Assembly (NCBI GenBank): GCA_965198025.1
Contig: OZ240237.1
Coordinates: 3,224,001-3,288,000, forward strand
Origin: CAYWWM01 sp965198025
Lineage (GTDB): Bacteria; Acidobacteriota; Terriglobia; 2-12-FULL-54-10
Direction of reading: 5' to 3'
Length of the DNA stretch: 64,000 bases
The notes beneath the pieces were generated by a model that saw nothing but the letters and a program-made list of their open reading frames with translations, was not told the origin of the DNA and made no database searches. The translations under genes and the position numbers were made by a program. Positions 25,872-35,435 of this stretch are shown here, piece by piece. Each line of letters starts with the position of its first letter. Position 1 is the first letter of the stretch.

Positions 25872-25932
25872 GAACTCTTCCGGGCCTTTTCCGATTCGAT
25901 TCGCACAAGCCTGTTCCCAGGCTGTACCCTGC

Positions 25933-27114
25933 ATGCGAAAACGCCCTTCCATCTGCTTGTCGCCGCTATTTCTCGGGCTGTTCGTGTGGCTGTTGACCAG
26001 CCCGGTGGAGGGAATGGCGCAGTATTCCTCTGAGCACGAGAAGCCCTCTCCGACGGAGACTTCCACGCCCGTAGCCATACCCGTTCCGCAAAGCGGCCCG
26101 AATCGAAACGTGGGCGAAACTGTCGTGGTTCCCCGCCGTCGCCCCAACCAACCCTCGGCCCGACAGCAACAAGGTATCAGCGAGAGAACCCGCTCCGACG
26201 CGCCGCCCGTCCGCTTTGCCACCGAAGTAGACCTGGTGAACCTGAGCGTGGTGGTGCAGGATCAAGACCGTCGTTTCCTTCCCGACTTAAGGAAAGAGCA
26301 CTTCCGAATCTTGGAGGACGGCGTCCCGCAGACGATCCTGAGCTTGGAAACCTCCGAGGCGCCGGTAACCGTCGCGATGGTGATCGAATTCGGCAGCCAG
26401 TCTTGGTGGTTTCTCTATGAAACGCTGGAGACTGCTTATGAATTTGTCAGCTCGTTGCGGCCTGAGGACTGGGTCGCGGTGGTGATGTACGATTTGAAAA
26501 CGCAGATACTTCAGGATTTCACGAGAAACAAACAGTCGGCATTCGTGGCCCTGAGCACGATGCGATTTCCGAGGTTCCGCGAAACGAACCTGTTCGACGC
26601 CTTGACGGAAACCATCGACCGGATGGATGCGATCGAGGGGAAAAAAGCGATCGTGCTGATCTCAAGCGGCGTGGACACGTTCAGCAAGACGCTCTACGAG
26701 CAAGCTCTCCGAGCATCGCAGAACTCCGATACGGCCATCTACCCCATCGGGATCCGGCACGCTCTACGATCGGGAGCCGGGTCTTTCTTCGTAGGTTTGA
26801 GCAATCTCACTTTGCTGCAAGCCGACAACCAGCTCCGCAGCTTCGCCCGACTCTCGGGCGGACGCGCTTACTTCCCGCAGTTTGAAGCGGAGTTTCCAGG
26901 AATCTATCGCGACATCTCAGCCGCGCTGCGCAACGAATACCAGATTGCCTACCGCTCGACGAACCAGGCCAAGGACGGTAAATTCAGGGAAATCAAAGTG
27001 GAGATGGTCGGGCCGGACGGCAGAGCGCTGCAGATGACCGACCCGCAGGGGAGGGAAATCCAGTACAAGGTTCGTCACCGCGAAGGCTATTACGCTTCGC
27101 GGCCGGTCGAATAG
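25933..27114 (+). CDS. VWFA-related secreted protein, copy 2
   Basis: A 393-residue tandem paralogue of the preceding gene, starting MRKRPSICLSPLFLGLFVWL with a signal peptide that ends near MAQYSS. The VWFA-like core repeats that of copy 1 (VDLVNLSVVVQDQDRRFLPD, HFRILEDGVPQTILSLETSE, IVLISSGVDTFSK, RSFARLSGGRAYFPQFEAEF). The QSGPNRNVGETVVVPR motif in the linker is preserved. Differences concentrate in the segment after the TFSK motif, suggesting that the ligand-facing surface has diverged. Gene duplication is clear; co-transcription is likely. Confidence 0.85.
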   Translation: MRKRPSICLSPLFLGLFVWLLTSPVEGMAQYSSEHEKPSPTETSTPVAIPVPQSGPNRNVGETVVVPRRRPNQPSARQQQGISERTRSDAPPVRFATEVDLVNLSVVVQDQDRRFLPDLRKEHFRILEDGVPQTILSLETSEAPVTVAMVIEFGSQSWWFLYETLETAYEFVSSLRPEDWVAVVMYDLKTQILQDFTRNKQSAFVALSTMRFPRFRETNLFDALTETIDRMDAIEGKKAIVLISSGVDTFSKTLYEQALRASQNSDTAIYPIGIRHALRSGAGSFFVGLSNLTLLQADNQLRSFARLSGGRAYFPQFEAEFPGIYRDISAALRNEYQIAYRSTNQAKDGKFREIKVEMVGPDGRALQMTDPQGREIQYKVRHREGYYASRPVE

Positions 27115-27148
27115 GACTTCCCCACCCCGAGCTTGTTCGGGTCCCTTT

Positions 27149-28468
27149 CTACCGAAGCTCTTCCAGGTTGTAACCGCTCTCCCCGTGCTGTGACAGATCG
27201 AGGCCGGCCATTTCGTCTTCCTGACTGACCCGTAATCCGATCACGGCATCCGTGACCTTGGCAATGATCAGGGTCATGACGATGACGAAAATCCATGTCA
27301 CCGCCACGGCGCCTAACTGGTTAGCTAATTGTCCCGGGTTGCCGCCGAGCAGTCCTTCTGCGGCGAAGACTCCCGTCAGAATCGCTCCCACCGTTCCACC
27401 CACTCCATGGATCCCGAACACGTCGAGCGAGTCGTCGTAGCCGAGCTTCGCCTTGAGCGCCGTGCAAGCCCAGAAGCAGACCACCCCGGCAACCAAACCG
27501 ATGAGGACTCCCGACATGGGGCCGACAAAACCAGACGCCGGCGTAATCGCCACCAGTCCGGCCACTGCTCCAGAGGCCGCACCGAGCGCGCTCGGTTTTC
27601 CCTTCGCCCACCACTCGGCAAACATCCAGGACAACGTAGCGGCAGCAGCGGCCAAATGCGTAGCGACAAAAGCGCTCGCTGCAAGGCCGCCCGAAGAAAC
27701 GGCGCTTCCGGCGTTAAACCCAAACCATCCGAACCAGAGCAATCCCGCCCCGGTCACCGTCATGGTCACGTTGTGGGGGATGATGGGCTGTTTGCCGAAG
27801 CCGATCCGTTTCCCGATCAGCAACGCCAGCACCAAGGCGGATACCCCCGAGCTGATGTGGACCACTGTCCCGCCGGCAAAATCCAGCGCGCCGAAGATGG
27901 CTGCGTCGTCTCCGTACCGAAGGTACCCTCCGCTGCCCCAAACCCAGTGGCAGAGCGGGCTGTACACCAGGCTTGACCAGAGCCACATGAAGAACAGCAT
28001 GGCGCTGAACTTCATCCGCTCGGCAAACGCACCGCTGATCAGAGCCGGCGTAATGATGGCAAACATCAACTGAAACGCCATGAACACCTGATGCGGGACT
28101 GTCCCGGCATATCCGATCGGATCCGGCTCCGCTCCGACGCCGCGCAACAGCGCCCAGTCGAACCCGCCCCAGAAGGTTCCTTCATGGAACGCCAGGCTGT
28201 AGCCGTACAAAGCCCAGATGATGCTCACCCACGCGATCATGATGAAGCTGTGCATGATCGTCCCGAGGACGTTCTTGCGGCGCACCATCCCACCGTAAAA
28301 CAGCGCCAAACCCGGAGTCATCAGAAGGACAAAGGCAGCCGACGTCAGGACCCAGGCCGTGTCGCCAGGGTCGGTAGTGGGCGCTTCCTCCTGAGCCCAG
28401 CCCATCACCGGAGCCAGCAGAAAAACCAGCCACACTCCGGTCAGAAGATACCGTGGTCTTGATTGCAT
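27149..28468 (-). CDS. amt: Ammonium transporter, copy A
   Basis: A 439-residue Amt/Rh channel with a signal peptide (YLLTGVWLVFLLAPVMGWAQ) and 11 membrane helices. The family motifs DFAGGTVVHISSG (first pore histidine) and VFGIHGVGGTVG (second pore histidine) are intact, with GLLWFGWFGFNAGSA. It conducts ammonium across the inner membrane. AGGAGG lies 8 bp before the ATG. A promoter TTGACA-17-TACGCT is seen upstream. No glnK gene accompanies it, unlike most amtB genes. Confidence 0.95.
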   Translation of the reverse strand: MQSRPRYLLTGVWLVFLLAPVMGWAQEEAPTTDPGDTAWVLTSAAFVLLMTPGLALFYGGMVRRKNVLGTIMHSFIMIAWVSIIWALYGYSLAFHEGTFWGGFDWALLRGVGAEPDPIGYAGTVPHQVFMAFQLMFAIITPALISGAFAERMKFSAMLFFMWLWSSLVYSPLCHWVWGSGGYLRYGDDAAIFGALDFAGGTVVHISSGVSALVLALLIGKRIGFGKQPIIPHNVTMTVTGAGLLWFGWFGFNAGSAVSSGGLAASAFVATHLAAAAATLSWMFAEWWAKGKPSALGAASGAVAGLVAITPASGFVGPMSGVLIGLVAGVVCFWACTALKAKLGYDDSLDVFGIHGVGGTVGAILTGVFAAEGLLGGNPGQLANQLGAVAVTWIFVIVMTLIIAKVTDAVIGLRVSQEDEMAGLDLSQHGESGYNLEELR

Positions 28469-28914
28469 GATCCAGCCTCCTGCCCTCAGTGATTCGCGAA
28501 TCTACCCGAGAGGGTCTTCCGGCACAGCTCTCGAGCAATCCGCTCTTCTCTAAATTTTCAGCAAGCGTAGGAAGGATGGAATAACTTGTCAAGAAAAAAT
28601 CGAAGATTTTGCGTCCGGAGGGGTCCGGTATGGCAGAAATCGAGAGCGATTTACTTCGATTCGGAGTGGAATTGTTCGACTTCGCCTTGCGTTTGTAACA
28701 AGATTTGCAAATCTGACTGCGCGGGTTGCAATCTTCAATCTTGCTTACCCGGGGGCCGCGCCGGGCGGGCTGCGTCTTCCCGCCCGAACACGGCCTTGTT
28801 CCCGGGTTCCCGAAAACCTCCCCGGAGGCTGGGAGTTAAACGGGGAGCCTGAGTAGCTCGGCGCCGCCGCGATCCTGTGCCGCATCTACCGAGCTACGCA
28901 CTCTTGGAAGACAA
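28469..28914. other. 446-bp spacer between the two ammonium transporter genes
   Basis: No gene is supported. It contains the promoter of the downstream ammonium transporter gene (28564-28592) and a GC-rich hairpin, CGGGCGGG pairing with CCCGCCCG across 9 nt (28762-28786), without a T-run. The hairpin may block read-through from the upstream amt gene. Confidence 0.6.
28564..28592 (-). promoter_or_regulatory. Promoter of ammonium transporter copy A
   Basis: On the minus strand TTGACA (28587-28592) is followed after 17 bp by TACGCT (28564-28569), about 95 bp upstream of the gene start. The -35 is perfect, the -10 has four of six consensus bases. I see no sigma-54 type site upstream of either amt gene. 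Confidence 0.5.
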
Positions 28915-30237
28915 TTAGTCGAACTTCAGCTGGAAACCGGTATAGGCGTCCAACCCATGTTCGCCCTTGTCCAATCCTTGAACTTCTTCGTCGGCTGAGA
29001 CCCGAATACCCATCACAGCCTTCAAGCCCGCGAACAGCAGCAGGGCTATTGCGAACGTGGTCACGCCGTATGCCGCCACCCCGATCAGCTGCGTTACGAA
29101 GTTGTGATCTGGGTTCATGCTGAAGATGCCGACAGCCAAAGTCCCCCAGATGCCGCTGACCAAGTGAACGGAAACCGCCCCCACCGGATCATCAATCTTG
29201 AGTTTGGTGTCGATGCTAATCACCGCCATCACGACCAGTACACCTGCCACCAAACCGATGATCACCGCTGAAAGCGGGGACACGGTATCGGCGCCGGCCG
29301 TGATGCCGACCAAGCCGGCCAGGCAGCCGTTCAACACCATCGAGAGATCTGGTTTGCCCTGCATCAGCGTGGACGTGAAGTGCGCAGCAACAATCCCGGA
29401 GGCCGCCGCCAGACAGGTCGTCACCAGCGTGAACGACACCTGTCCCGGGTCTCCCGACAGCACCGAACCGCCATTGAATCCAAACCAGCCGAGCCACAGG
29501 AGAAAGACGCCGATCGTAGCCAAAGGCATGCTGGAGCCTGGAATCGCGCCGATCTTGCCCTTTTGATACTTCCCGATCCGGGGCCCGAGCAGAATTGCTC
29601 CCGCCAGCGCGCCCCAGCCCCCAACTGAATGGACCAGCGTGGATCCGGCAAAGTCGTAGAACCCCATCTGATCCAGCCATCCGCCGCCCCACTTCCAGCT
29701 GCCCACAAACGGATAGACAAGTCCCACGAAGAAGAATGTGAAGAGAAGGAAACTGTGGAGCTTGATGCGCCCTGCGACCGCTCCCGAAACAATCGTGGCG
29801 CCCGTGGCCGCAAACATCGCCTGGAACAGGAAATCGGTCCAGTAGCTGTATCCGCCGCCGGCATACTCGATCAGGCCGGCCGCGCCTTCAGGAGAAGTGA
29901 TCCCGAAGCCGGCGAAACCAAACCAACTCCCAATGCTGAAATCGCCGGGATACATCAGGTTGAATCCCCACATGGCATACGTCAGCAGGGCGATGGCCAC
30001 GATCATGGTGTTCTTGTACAGAATATTGACCGTGTGCTTGGTCTGGACGAGGCCGGATTCGAGGGTCGCGAAACCCAGGTGCATAATGAACACCAAAAAC
30101 GTGGCCACCATCATCCAGATGTTGTTCGCCACGAACACGGCGTCGTCACCTGTGGCCTGGGCATGTGCGCCCGAACTCATGCATACCGCTAGAACGCCTA
30201 GCAGTATCGTTCTATAGATCCAACGTGTAATCCCCAT
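28915..30237 (-). CDS. amt: Ammonium transporter, copy B
   Basis: A second Amt-family channel of 440 residues from the ATG at 30237, which follows GAAGGG. It has a signal peptide (TILLGVLAVCMSSGAHAQ) and the motifs FYDFAGSTLVHSVGGWGAL and VSVHLVSGIWGTLAVGIF with both pore histidines, plus LWLGWFGFNGGS. It belongs to a different Amt subclass from copy A (CTF loop VFVANNIWMMVATFLVFIMH at the N terminus). Upstream start at 30324 is not favoured. The two genes are co-oriented, so duplicated transport capacity is preserved as a pair without glnK. Confidence 0.95.
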   Translation of the reverse strand: MGITRWIYRTILLGVLAVCMSSGAHAQATGDDAVFVANNIWMMVATFLVFIMHLGFATLESGLVQTKHTVNILYKNTMIVAIALLTYAMWGFNLMYPGDFSIGSWFGFAGFGITSPEGAAGLIEYAGGGYSYWTDFLFQAMFAATGATIVSGAVAGRIKLHSFLLFTFFFVGLVYPFVGSWKWGGGWLDQMGFYDFAGSTLVHSVGGWGALAGAILLGPRIGKYQKGKIGAIPGSSMPLATIGVFLLWLGWFGFNGGSVLSGDPGQVSFTLVTTCLAAASGIVAAHFTSTLMQGKPDLSMVLNGCLAGLVGITAGADTVSPLSAVIIGLVAGVLVVMAVISIDTKLKIDDPVGAVSVHLVSGIWGTLAVGIFSMNPDHNFVTQLIGVAAYGVTTFAIALLLFAGLKAVMGIRVSADEEVQGLDKGEHGLDAYTGFQLKFD

Positions 30238-30411
30238 ACTCTCCCTTCTCCTCTCTCCTCCGTGGCTTGATTTTCGGGTCCTGGGATCAGACTCCAAACG
30301 ATCTTCGGGCCTGCATGAGTTCATCCTGAGAACTCACCACACGCCCGAAGCACCTTACATTCACGTTCCGACCACCGTGTTGCTGCCACTTCGCTCAACT
30401 ATGCCCCAATG

Positions 30412-30618
30412 TCAAGCGGCAACTTGTGCGCCGGAACGTATTGCAAGCATCGGCCGATATGGTCCGGCCGCGGTTTCGTTCTCTTTCGCGGTCGCAATCA
30501 TGCACTCAAGCAGATCCAGCATCGCAAACACTTTGCTCGGATCGTGCTCGTCGTACCCTTCCACGTCGTGGAGGCACGCTACCGGCTCACCAGAATTGTT
30601 GACAAGAAGCAGTTTCAT
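30412..30618 (-). CDS. Small uncharacterised protein, 68 residues
   Basis: A short open frame upstream of ammonium transporter copy B with codon use like the neighbouring genes. It starts MKLLLVNNSGEPVACLHDVE and continues DEHDPSKVFAMLDLLECMIA. It is acidic and predicted helical in the middle, with two cysteines. It is not recognised. GGAG occurs about 11 bp before the ATG, a weak site. It could be a regulator or simply a conserved hypothetical. Confidence 0.45.
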   Translation of the reverse strand: MKLLLVNNSGEPVACLHDVEGYDEHDPSKVFAMLDLLECMIATAKENETAAGPYRPMLAIRSGAQVAA

Positions 30619-31242
30619 CTCGATATCGCTCCAAAGAACGCGTTCTGAGCGTTTCTCCGTTCAGAATTCTTCGTGCGGTCTTGCCAGCCTCGTGGTCTCC
30701 CTTTCGGCCTGTGGCTCTGATGCCGCAATCCAGGTATATTAGAATGTCCTTGAATCAATTGCAATACAAAAATTCACAAAAATGCTGTAATTTAGTTGCA
30801 TTATATTCATAAAATTGTTAATTGTAAAAAATTGCAGTAAAATTAGATCAAATATGCATTTTCTCTTATACGATATGGATTTACAGCATGCCCGAAAAAA
30901 GGCACCCGCTCTTGCGTGATCCTGCATGAGTGAGATTAACTATTTGGATTCAACCAATTAGCTTCTATCGAAGGACTATTCGGGCGGCAAACCCCGATAG
31001 AGCTCCGTTGCGGAAGGTTCCATTTTCCCGCTAGGCGGCCAAGACGGCTTGCATCCCGTCCCAAGGGCAAAAGGCAAGCACATGGATCGGGAAGCCGTCC
31101 AAAGCGCCGGCGGCGGCGGTTCGTTTCGGAGGATCGAGAGGCAACAGGGTTGTACGGAAGGGAGATCATCCGTCCGTGCTATAGTGTGGCGCTGGAACGG
31201 CTGGACGAGGTCCAGTCTGATCCCCACGACACGGAGGCTCTT
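30619..31242. other. 624-bp spacer with an AT-rich island
   Basis: From about 30735 to 30960 the sequence is strikingly AT-rich in a high-GC genome, with repeated TTGCA words (for example 30768-30773, 30794-30799 and 30828-30833). The remainder to 31242 returns to ordinary composition. I could support no gene; several short frames on both strands lack family features. Confidence 0.55.
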
Positions 31243-31671
31243 TTGGCAGCAATCATTCCATCCGAGTTTCAAGACCTGTTCAGCCGGCCAGCGATTGCCA
31301 ACCTGGCGACGATCATGCCCGACGGCCGCCCGCAGGTCACGCCGGTGTGGTGCGAGTTCGACGGTACACACGTGATTTTCAACTCCGTCAAGGGACGTCA
31401 GAAACATCGCAACGTCCGACGCGACCCGCGCGTTGCATTCGAGATCTTCGACGCTGACAACCCATACCGCTATATCGAAGTCCGGGGCCGGGTCGTTGAG
31501 ATCACTGAAGACGGAGCCGATGCTCACATCGACAAGCTCGCGCACAAGTATCTCGGGGTCGATCGGCACCCACGCCGCCCGCCTGGAGAAGTCCGAGTCA
31601 TCTTCAAGGTGCTCCCGGAGCGAGTCCGGACCCAGGGGCTCGACCTGAGGAAAGGAAAGGTCTCGGAATAG
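31243..31671 (+). CDS. PPOX-class pyridoxamine/F420-type flavin-binding protein
   Basis: The 142-residue split-barrel protein reads LFSRPAIANLATIMPDGRPQ followed by VTPVWCEFDGTHVIFNS and KGRQKHRNVRRDPRVAFEIF, the pattern of PPOX-class F420-dependent or FMN-binding oxidoreductases. It is cytosolic and dimeric in relatives. Start choice: a TTG at 31243 is preceded by GGAGG at 5-bp spacing and gives the family's normal N terminus, whereas the upstream ATG at 31150 adds 31 unlike residues. The cofactor (F420 or FMN) cannot be decided. Confidence 0.82.
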   Translation: MAAIIPSEFQDLFSRPAIANLATIMPDGRPQVTPVWCEFDGTHVIFNSVKGRQKHRNVRRDPRVAFEIFDADNPYRYIEVRGRVVEITEDGADAHIDKLAHKYLGVDRHPRRPPGEVRVIFKVLPERVRTQGLDLRKGKVSE

Positions 31672-31856
31672 CGTTGCGCATCACGGGGCCTGTTATGCTG
31701 TTCTTTCCCCTCCGCGATAGAACAGTTGCTTCATGAACCCGATAGGGCACCGGGTAGCACCGGTCTGCGTGAGTTCTGTGGTAAACTGAGTTCAAGCATA
31801 CTTTCGATTCGGTCGCCGTACGCGGCGACCATTTCATCCTCAGGGAGGCAAGATCG

Positions 31857-32315
31857 TTGCAGGAAACCCGCCCAGGAAGAATCTTGGCAATCGATCTCGG
31901 CGAGCGGCGCATGGGCCTCGCGCTGAGCGATCCGTTTGGGGTGACGGCCAAAGGCTTGCCGACGGCGGAGCGGCGAAACAAACGCCAGGATCTGAACTAC
32001 CTGGAGGTGGTCACTCGTCGGCACGGTGTCTCCCGCGTTCTCGTTGGAAACCCGCTGAACCTGGACGGAAGCGTAGGGTCACGGTCGGCTCAGGCACGGG
32101 CGTTCGCGGAGGAACTGGCGCGGCGGCTCAACATCGCTGTTGAACTCTGGGACGAGCGCCTCACGAGCGTCGAGGCACATCAAATCCTCACGGAAACCGG
32201 CGCCGATTTGCGAGATCGCAGAGGAGCTGTGGACCGTGTGGCTGCCGCGGTACTCCTGCAGAGTTTTCTGGATGCCCGCCGCGTGGAAATGCCAGCCGAG
32301 GAGACGACTCCATGA
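31857..32315 (+). CDS. ruvX: RuvX/YqgF Holliday-junction resolvase-like protein
   Basis: The 152-residue RNase H-fold protein starts with ILAIDLGERRMGLALSDPFG carrying the first catalytic Asp, then VLVGNPLNLDGSVGSRSAQA, ELWDERLTSVEA with Glu and D-E, and AAAVLLQSFLDAR. The family processes the 5' end of 16S rRNA and has been proposed to resolve Holliday junctions. The start is a TTG at 31857 preceded by GGGAGG at 8 bp. It overlaps mltG by 4 bp (ATGA). Confidence 0.9.
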   Translation: MQETRPGRILAIDLGERRMGLALSDPFGVTAKGLPTAERRNKRQDLNYLEVVTRRHGVSRVLVGNPLNLDGSVGSRSAQARAFAEELARRLNIAVELWDERLTSVEAHQILTETGADLRDRRGAVDRVAAAVLLQSFLDARRVEMPAEETTP

Positions 32316-33331
32316 CAGCCTGGCACCGCGCATATTGGACTGCGATCGCCGTGGCGGCGATCTGGGGATTGTGGCTGCTGGCGGACGGCACCCGCCCGTT
32401 TTTCCATGCGACCGATCCAGTCCTGTTGGACATCGAACGCGGGACGGGAACGCACCCGATCGCAAGGAGGTTGGAAGCAACCGGCGTGATCCGGAGCAGC
32501 AACACGTTCCTCTGGCTGCATTACCTGCGTCCCGGCAATACGCTCAAGGCCGGCGAGTACTCCTTCGACGGGCCCACCTCGCCGCTCGAGGTGCTCGACA
32601 AGCTGATCCGCGGCGAGGTCTCCTATGAGGTCCTGGTGGTCCCAGAAGGGTACAACCTGCTGGAGATCGCCGATGCCGTGGCAAGGCAGGGGTTCTCGAC
32701 CCGCGAAGAGTTCCTGTGGGCCGCCGAGGAGGTGAGTCTGGTAGCCGACCTCGCCCCACTCGCCAAGAGCTTGGAAGGCTACCTCTTCCCGGACACCTAC
32801 CATTTTCCGCGGCATGCGCGCCCTGCGCAGATTGTAGAGGCGATGGTCGAACGCTTCCGGGAAGTGTATACAGAGCTGAACCCAACGGAGTTGGGCCGTA
32901 CCAACCATGACATTGTCACGATGGCATCGCTCGTCGAAAAGGAAACCTCGCTCGACTCGGAAGGCCCGTTGGTGGCGGCGGTATTCTATAACCGGCTGCG
33001 ACGCGGAATTCTGCTGCAGTGCGACCCGACAGTGATCTACGCGCTGATGCTCGAGAACCAGTACACCGGCCGGATCCGCCTGTCGCAGCTCGACCACCCA
33101 TCGCCTTACAACACCTACCTGCACCCCGGATTGCCGCCCGGGCCGATTGCCAACCCCGGACGTGCCTCGCTCGCCGCTGCGCTGCGCCCCGCCGAGAGCG
33201 ACTACCTCTTCTTCGTGGCCAACGCGGAAGGCGGCCACACTTTCTCCCGTACGCTTGCCGAACACAACCGTGCCGTAAGAGATTACCGCCAAAGCGTGCG
33301 CCTGCGGGGTGCAGCGGGAGCGGCACGGTAG
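32312..33331 (+). CDS. mltG: Endolytic murein transglycosylase MltG
   Basis: A 339-residue inner-membrane-anchored enzyme (one N-terminal helix, WTAIAVAAIWGLWLLADGTR) that terminates nascent glycan strands. The YceG domain shows the LysM-like region, LEGYLFPDTYHFPRHA, the catalytic Glu in IVTMASLVEKET, and VFYNRLRRGILLQCDPTVIY with PYNTYLHPGLPPGPIANPG. All these are hallmarks of MltG. It overlaps ruvX, a conserved pairing in many phyla. Confidence 0.94.
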   Translation: MTAWHRAYWTAIAVAAIWGLWLLADGTRPFFHATDPVLLDIERGTGTHPIARRLEATGVIRSSNTFLWLHYLRPGNTLKAGEYSFDGPTSPLEVLDKLIRGEVSYEVLVVPEGYNLLEIADAVARQGFSTREEFLWAAEEVSLVADLAPLAKSLEGYLFPDTYHFPRHARPAQIVEAMVERFREVYTELNPTELGRTNHDIVTMASLVEKETSLDSEGPLVAAVFYNRLRRGILLQCDPTVIYALMLENQYTGRIRLSQLDHPSPYNTYLHPGLPPGPIANPGRASLAAALRPAESDYLFFVANAEGGHTFSRTLAEHNRAVRDYRQSVRLRGAAGAAR

Positions 33332-33445
33332 ACCCCGGTTCAGGAAGCATCCGATTCCATATAGTAACCTGCTTTCTCTTCAACCGATTAGGTCACGTTG
33401 CAGCGGGATGCGGGGGTCTGTTACAGTTTGGCAGAGGAGGCTGGG

Positions 33446-34342
33446 GTGCGTCGCGCGTGGATCAGCGGGTGGATTGGGCTGTTGGTTGGCATGCTGCTGA
33501 CGGCTGGATGCGCCGTGCGGCAGCGGGAAGCGATTCCGCCGACGCAACTCACGCCCGTGTGGAAAGAGGCCACTCTGGCGGAACTGATCGAGCAGGTGCG
33601 CGAGCAGCAGGATGCGATCGAGTCATTCCAGGCGACGGTCGAGATGGAGCCTTCCGTCACGCGGATTAACGAAGCGGAGGTGGTCCACTACCGGGACGTG
33701 CGCGCGTTCATCCTGATCCGGCGCCCGGCGCACATGCGGATGGTCGGGCTCTATCCGGTGGCGCGGACGACGGCGTTCGACATGGCGTCGAACGGCGAGA
33801 AGTTTGGCCTCTATGTACCGTCACGCAATCGGTTTATCATTGGCAGCAGCCGCGAGGGGAGAAGATCCGAGTCGGCGCTGGAAAACCTGCGGCCGCAGCA
33901 CATCCTGGACGCACTGCTCTGGGAAGCGCCGGAGCCGGAGCGGGAGCAGGCCGTGCTCGAAGTGAGCGATGAGGGAGCGACGAGCTATTACATTGTTCAT
34001 GTGCTGCGCTCCGGTAATGAAGACGAACTGTTGCTGGCGCGCAACCTGTGGTTCGAGCGGAGAAACCTTTCGCTTGAGCGTCTCCAGATTTTCGACTCGT
34101 CAGGCGAGGAACTCACGGATGCCCGGTACCTCGACTATGGCGAGTTTTCGGGAATTTCCTATCCGCAGACGATCACCATCGACCGTCCGAAGGACCGCTA
34201 TGGGCTGGCGCTGACGGTAACCGAACTGGAATTCAACTTGCCGTTGGAAGACGAGAAGTTCCTATTGGAGCAACCGCCCGGGACTGAACTCCGGGACCTG
34301 GAAGAACCTTCCCAGGCAGAACAGGCAAACAACGTTGGTTAA
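33446..34342 (+). CDS. LolB-like outer-membrane lipoprotein
   Basis: The 298-residue protein has a lipoprotein signal ending in the lipobox LLTAGC. The mature part resembles the LolB/DUF4292-like fold with a hydrophobic barrel, seen in strands such as RAFILIRRPAHMRMVGLYPV and SNGEKFGLYVPSRNRFIIGS. A GTG start at 33446 has GAGGAGG 5 bp upstream. It overlaps the ABC permease by 8 bp, and the ATPase follows, so the three form one operon. A role in lipoprotein or lipid handling is inferred from fold and neighbours. Confidence 0.6.
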   Translation: MRRAWISGWIGLLVGMLLTAGCAVRQREAIPPTQLTPVWKEATLAELIEQVREQQDAIESFQATVEMEPSVTRINEAEVVHYRDVRAFILIRRPAHMRMVGLYPVARTTAFDMASNGEKFGLYVPSRNRFIIGSSREGRRSESALENLRPQHILDALLWEAPEPEREQAVLEVSDEGATSYYIVHVLRSGNEDELLLARNLWFERRNLSLERLQIFDSSGEELTDARYLDYGEFSGISYPQTITIDRPKDRYGLALTVTELEFNLPLEDEKFLLEQPPGTELRDLEEPSQAEQANNVG

Positions 34343-35435
34343 CCGGCTGATTGTAGCGAACCTGGTGGCGCGGCCTGTGCGGACCGCTCTCTCCGTGACG
34401 GCCGTGGCAGTGGAGATGATCCTGATCCTCCTGGTCGTCGGACTAACGCATGGAATGCTCCGGGAATCGGCCGACCGCACGGTGGGCGTGGGCGCGGAGA
34501 TCATGGTGCAGCCGCAGTCGACCTCATTCCTGATGGGTATAAGCGGCACCCCTATGCCCGTCGCAATCGGAGAACGGATCGCAGAAATCCCGGGCGTTCG
34601 GGCCGTGGCGCCCGTGGCGACGCAAGTGAGCTCGGAGGGCGGCGTCACGATCATCTACGGGATTGACCCCGAACGTTTCGACACCGTCAGTGGCGGCTTC
34701 CGGTTCCTGGAAGGCGGCCCGATGCAGGCTGCGGACGAGATTCTGGTAGACGATATCCACGCGCGGGCCCGCAACCTGCGTGCGGGGCAGGATGTCGAGC
34801 TGCTGAACCAGACCTTCCGGCTCGCCGGTATCGTGGAACACGGGAAAGGCGCCCGTATCTTTATGAATATCGACATGCTTCAGGAACTGATCGGCGCGCC
34901 CGGAAGGGCATCCCTGTTCTTTGTCAAAGTGGATACTCCCGAGGAGACCGCTCCCGTCCTCGGACGCCTGAGCGAGCTGCTGCCCAATTACCAGTTGCGC
35001 GACATGGAACAATTCATCACTCTGATGACGGCAGAAAACATCCCGGGGCTGAACAACTTTATCACTGTCATGATCGCGCTGGCGGTGTCGATCGGCCTCT
35101 TGGTCATCTTCATAACCATGTATTCGACGATCGTCGAACGGACACGCGAGATCGGCATTCTGAAATCCATGGGGGCATCCAACGGCTACATCGTGGGGGT
35201 GGTGCTGCGCGAGACGGCGCTGCTGACGGTACTCGGCATTGTGGCAGGGATCGGGCTGGCGTTTCTGCTGCGGCAGCTCACGCAGGTTGTGTTCCCGACG
35301 CTCCCCATACTGTTGACCGTGGAATGGATGGTGCTTGCCGGGCTGATTGCCTTCGGCGCGAGCCTGCTGGGGGCCACCTACCCAGCCTTCCGCGCCAGCA
35401 AGCTCGACGCCATCCAAGCGATTGCATACGAATGA
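34335..35435 (+). CDS. FtsX-family ABC transporter permease
   Basis: The 366-residue protein has one N-terminal helix, a soluble MacB-like periplasmic domain to about residue 240, and three C-terminal helices. The C-terminal FtsX module carries MYSTIVERTREIGILKSMGA and ends TYPAFRASKLDAIQAIAYE. Four helices identify the MacB/LolCE family rather than a pump with six. A TTG start is used at 34335. The stop TGA overlaps the ATG of the ATPase gene (ATGA), so they are coupled. Confidence 0.85.
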   Translation: MVNRLIVANLVARPVRTALSVTAVAVEMILILLVVGLTHGMLRESADRTVGVGAEIMVQPQSTSFLMGISGTPMPVAIGERIAEIPGVRAVAPVATQVSSEGGVTIIYGIDPERFDTVSGGFRFLEGGPMQAADEILVDDIHARARNLRAGQDVELLNQTFRLAGIVEHGKGARIFMNIDMLQELIGAPGRASLFFVKVDTPEETAPVLGRLSELLPNYQLRDMEQFITLMTAENIPGLNNFITVMIALAVSIGLLVIFITMYSTIVERTREIGILKSMGASNGYIVGVVLRETALLTVLGIVAGIGLAFLLRQLTQVVFPTLPILLTVEWMVLAGLIAFGASLLGATYPAFRASKLDAIQAIAYE

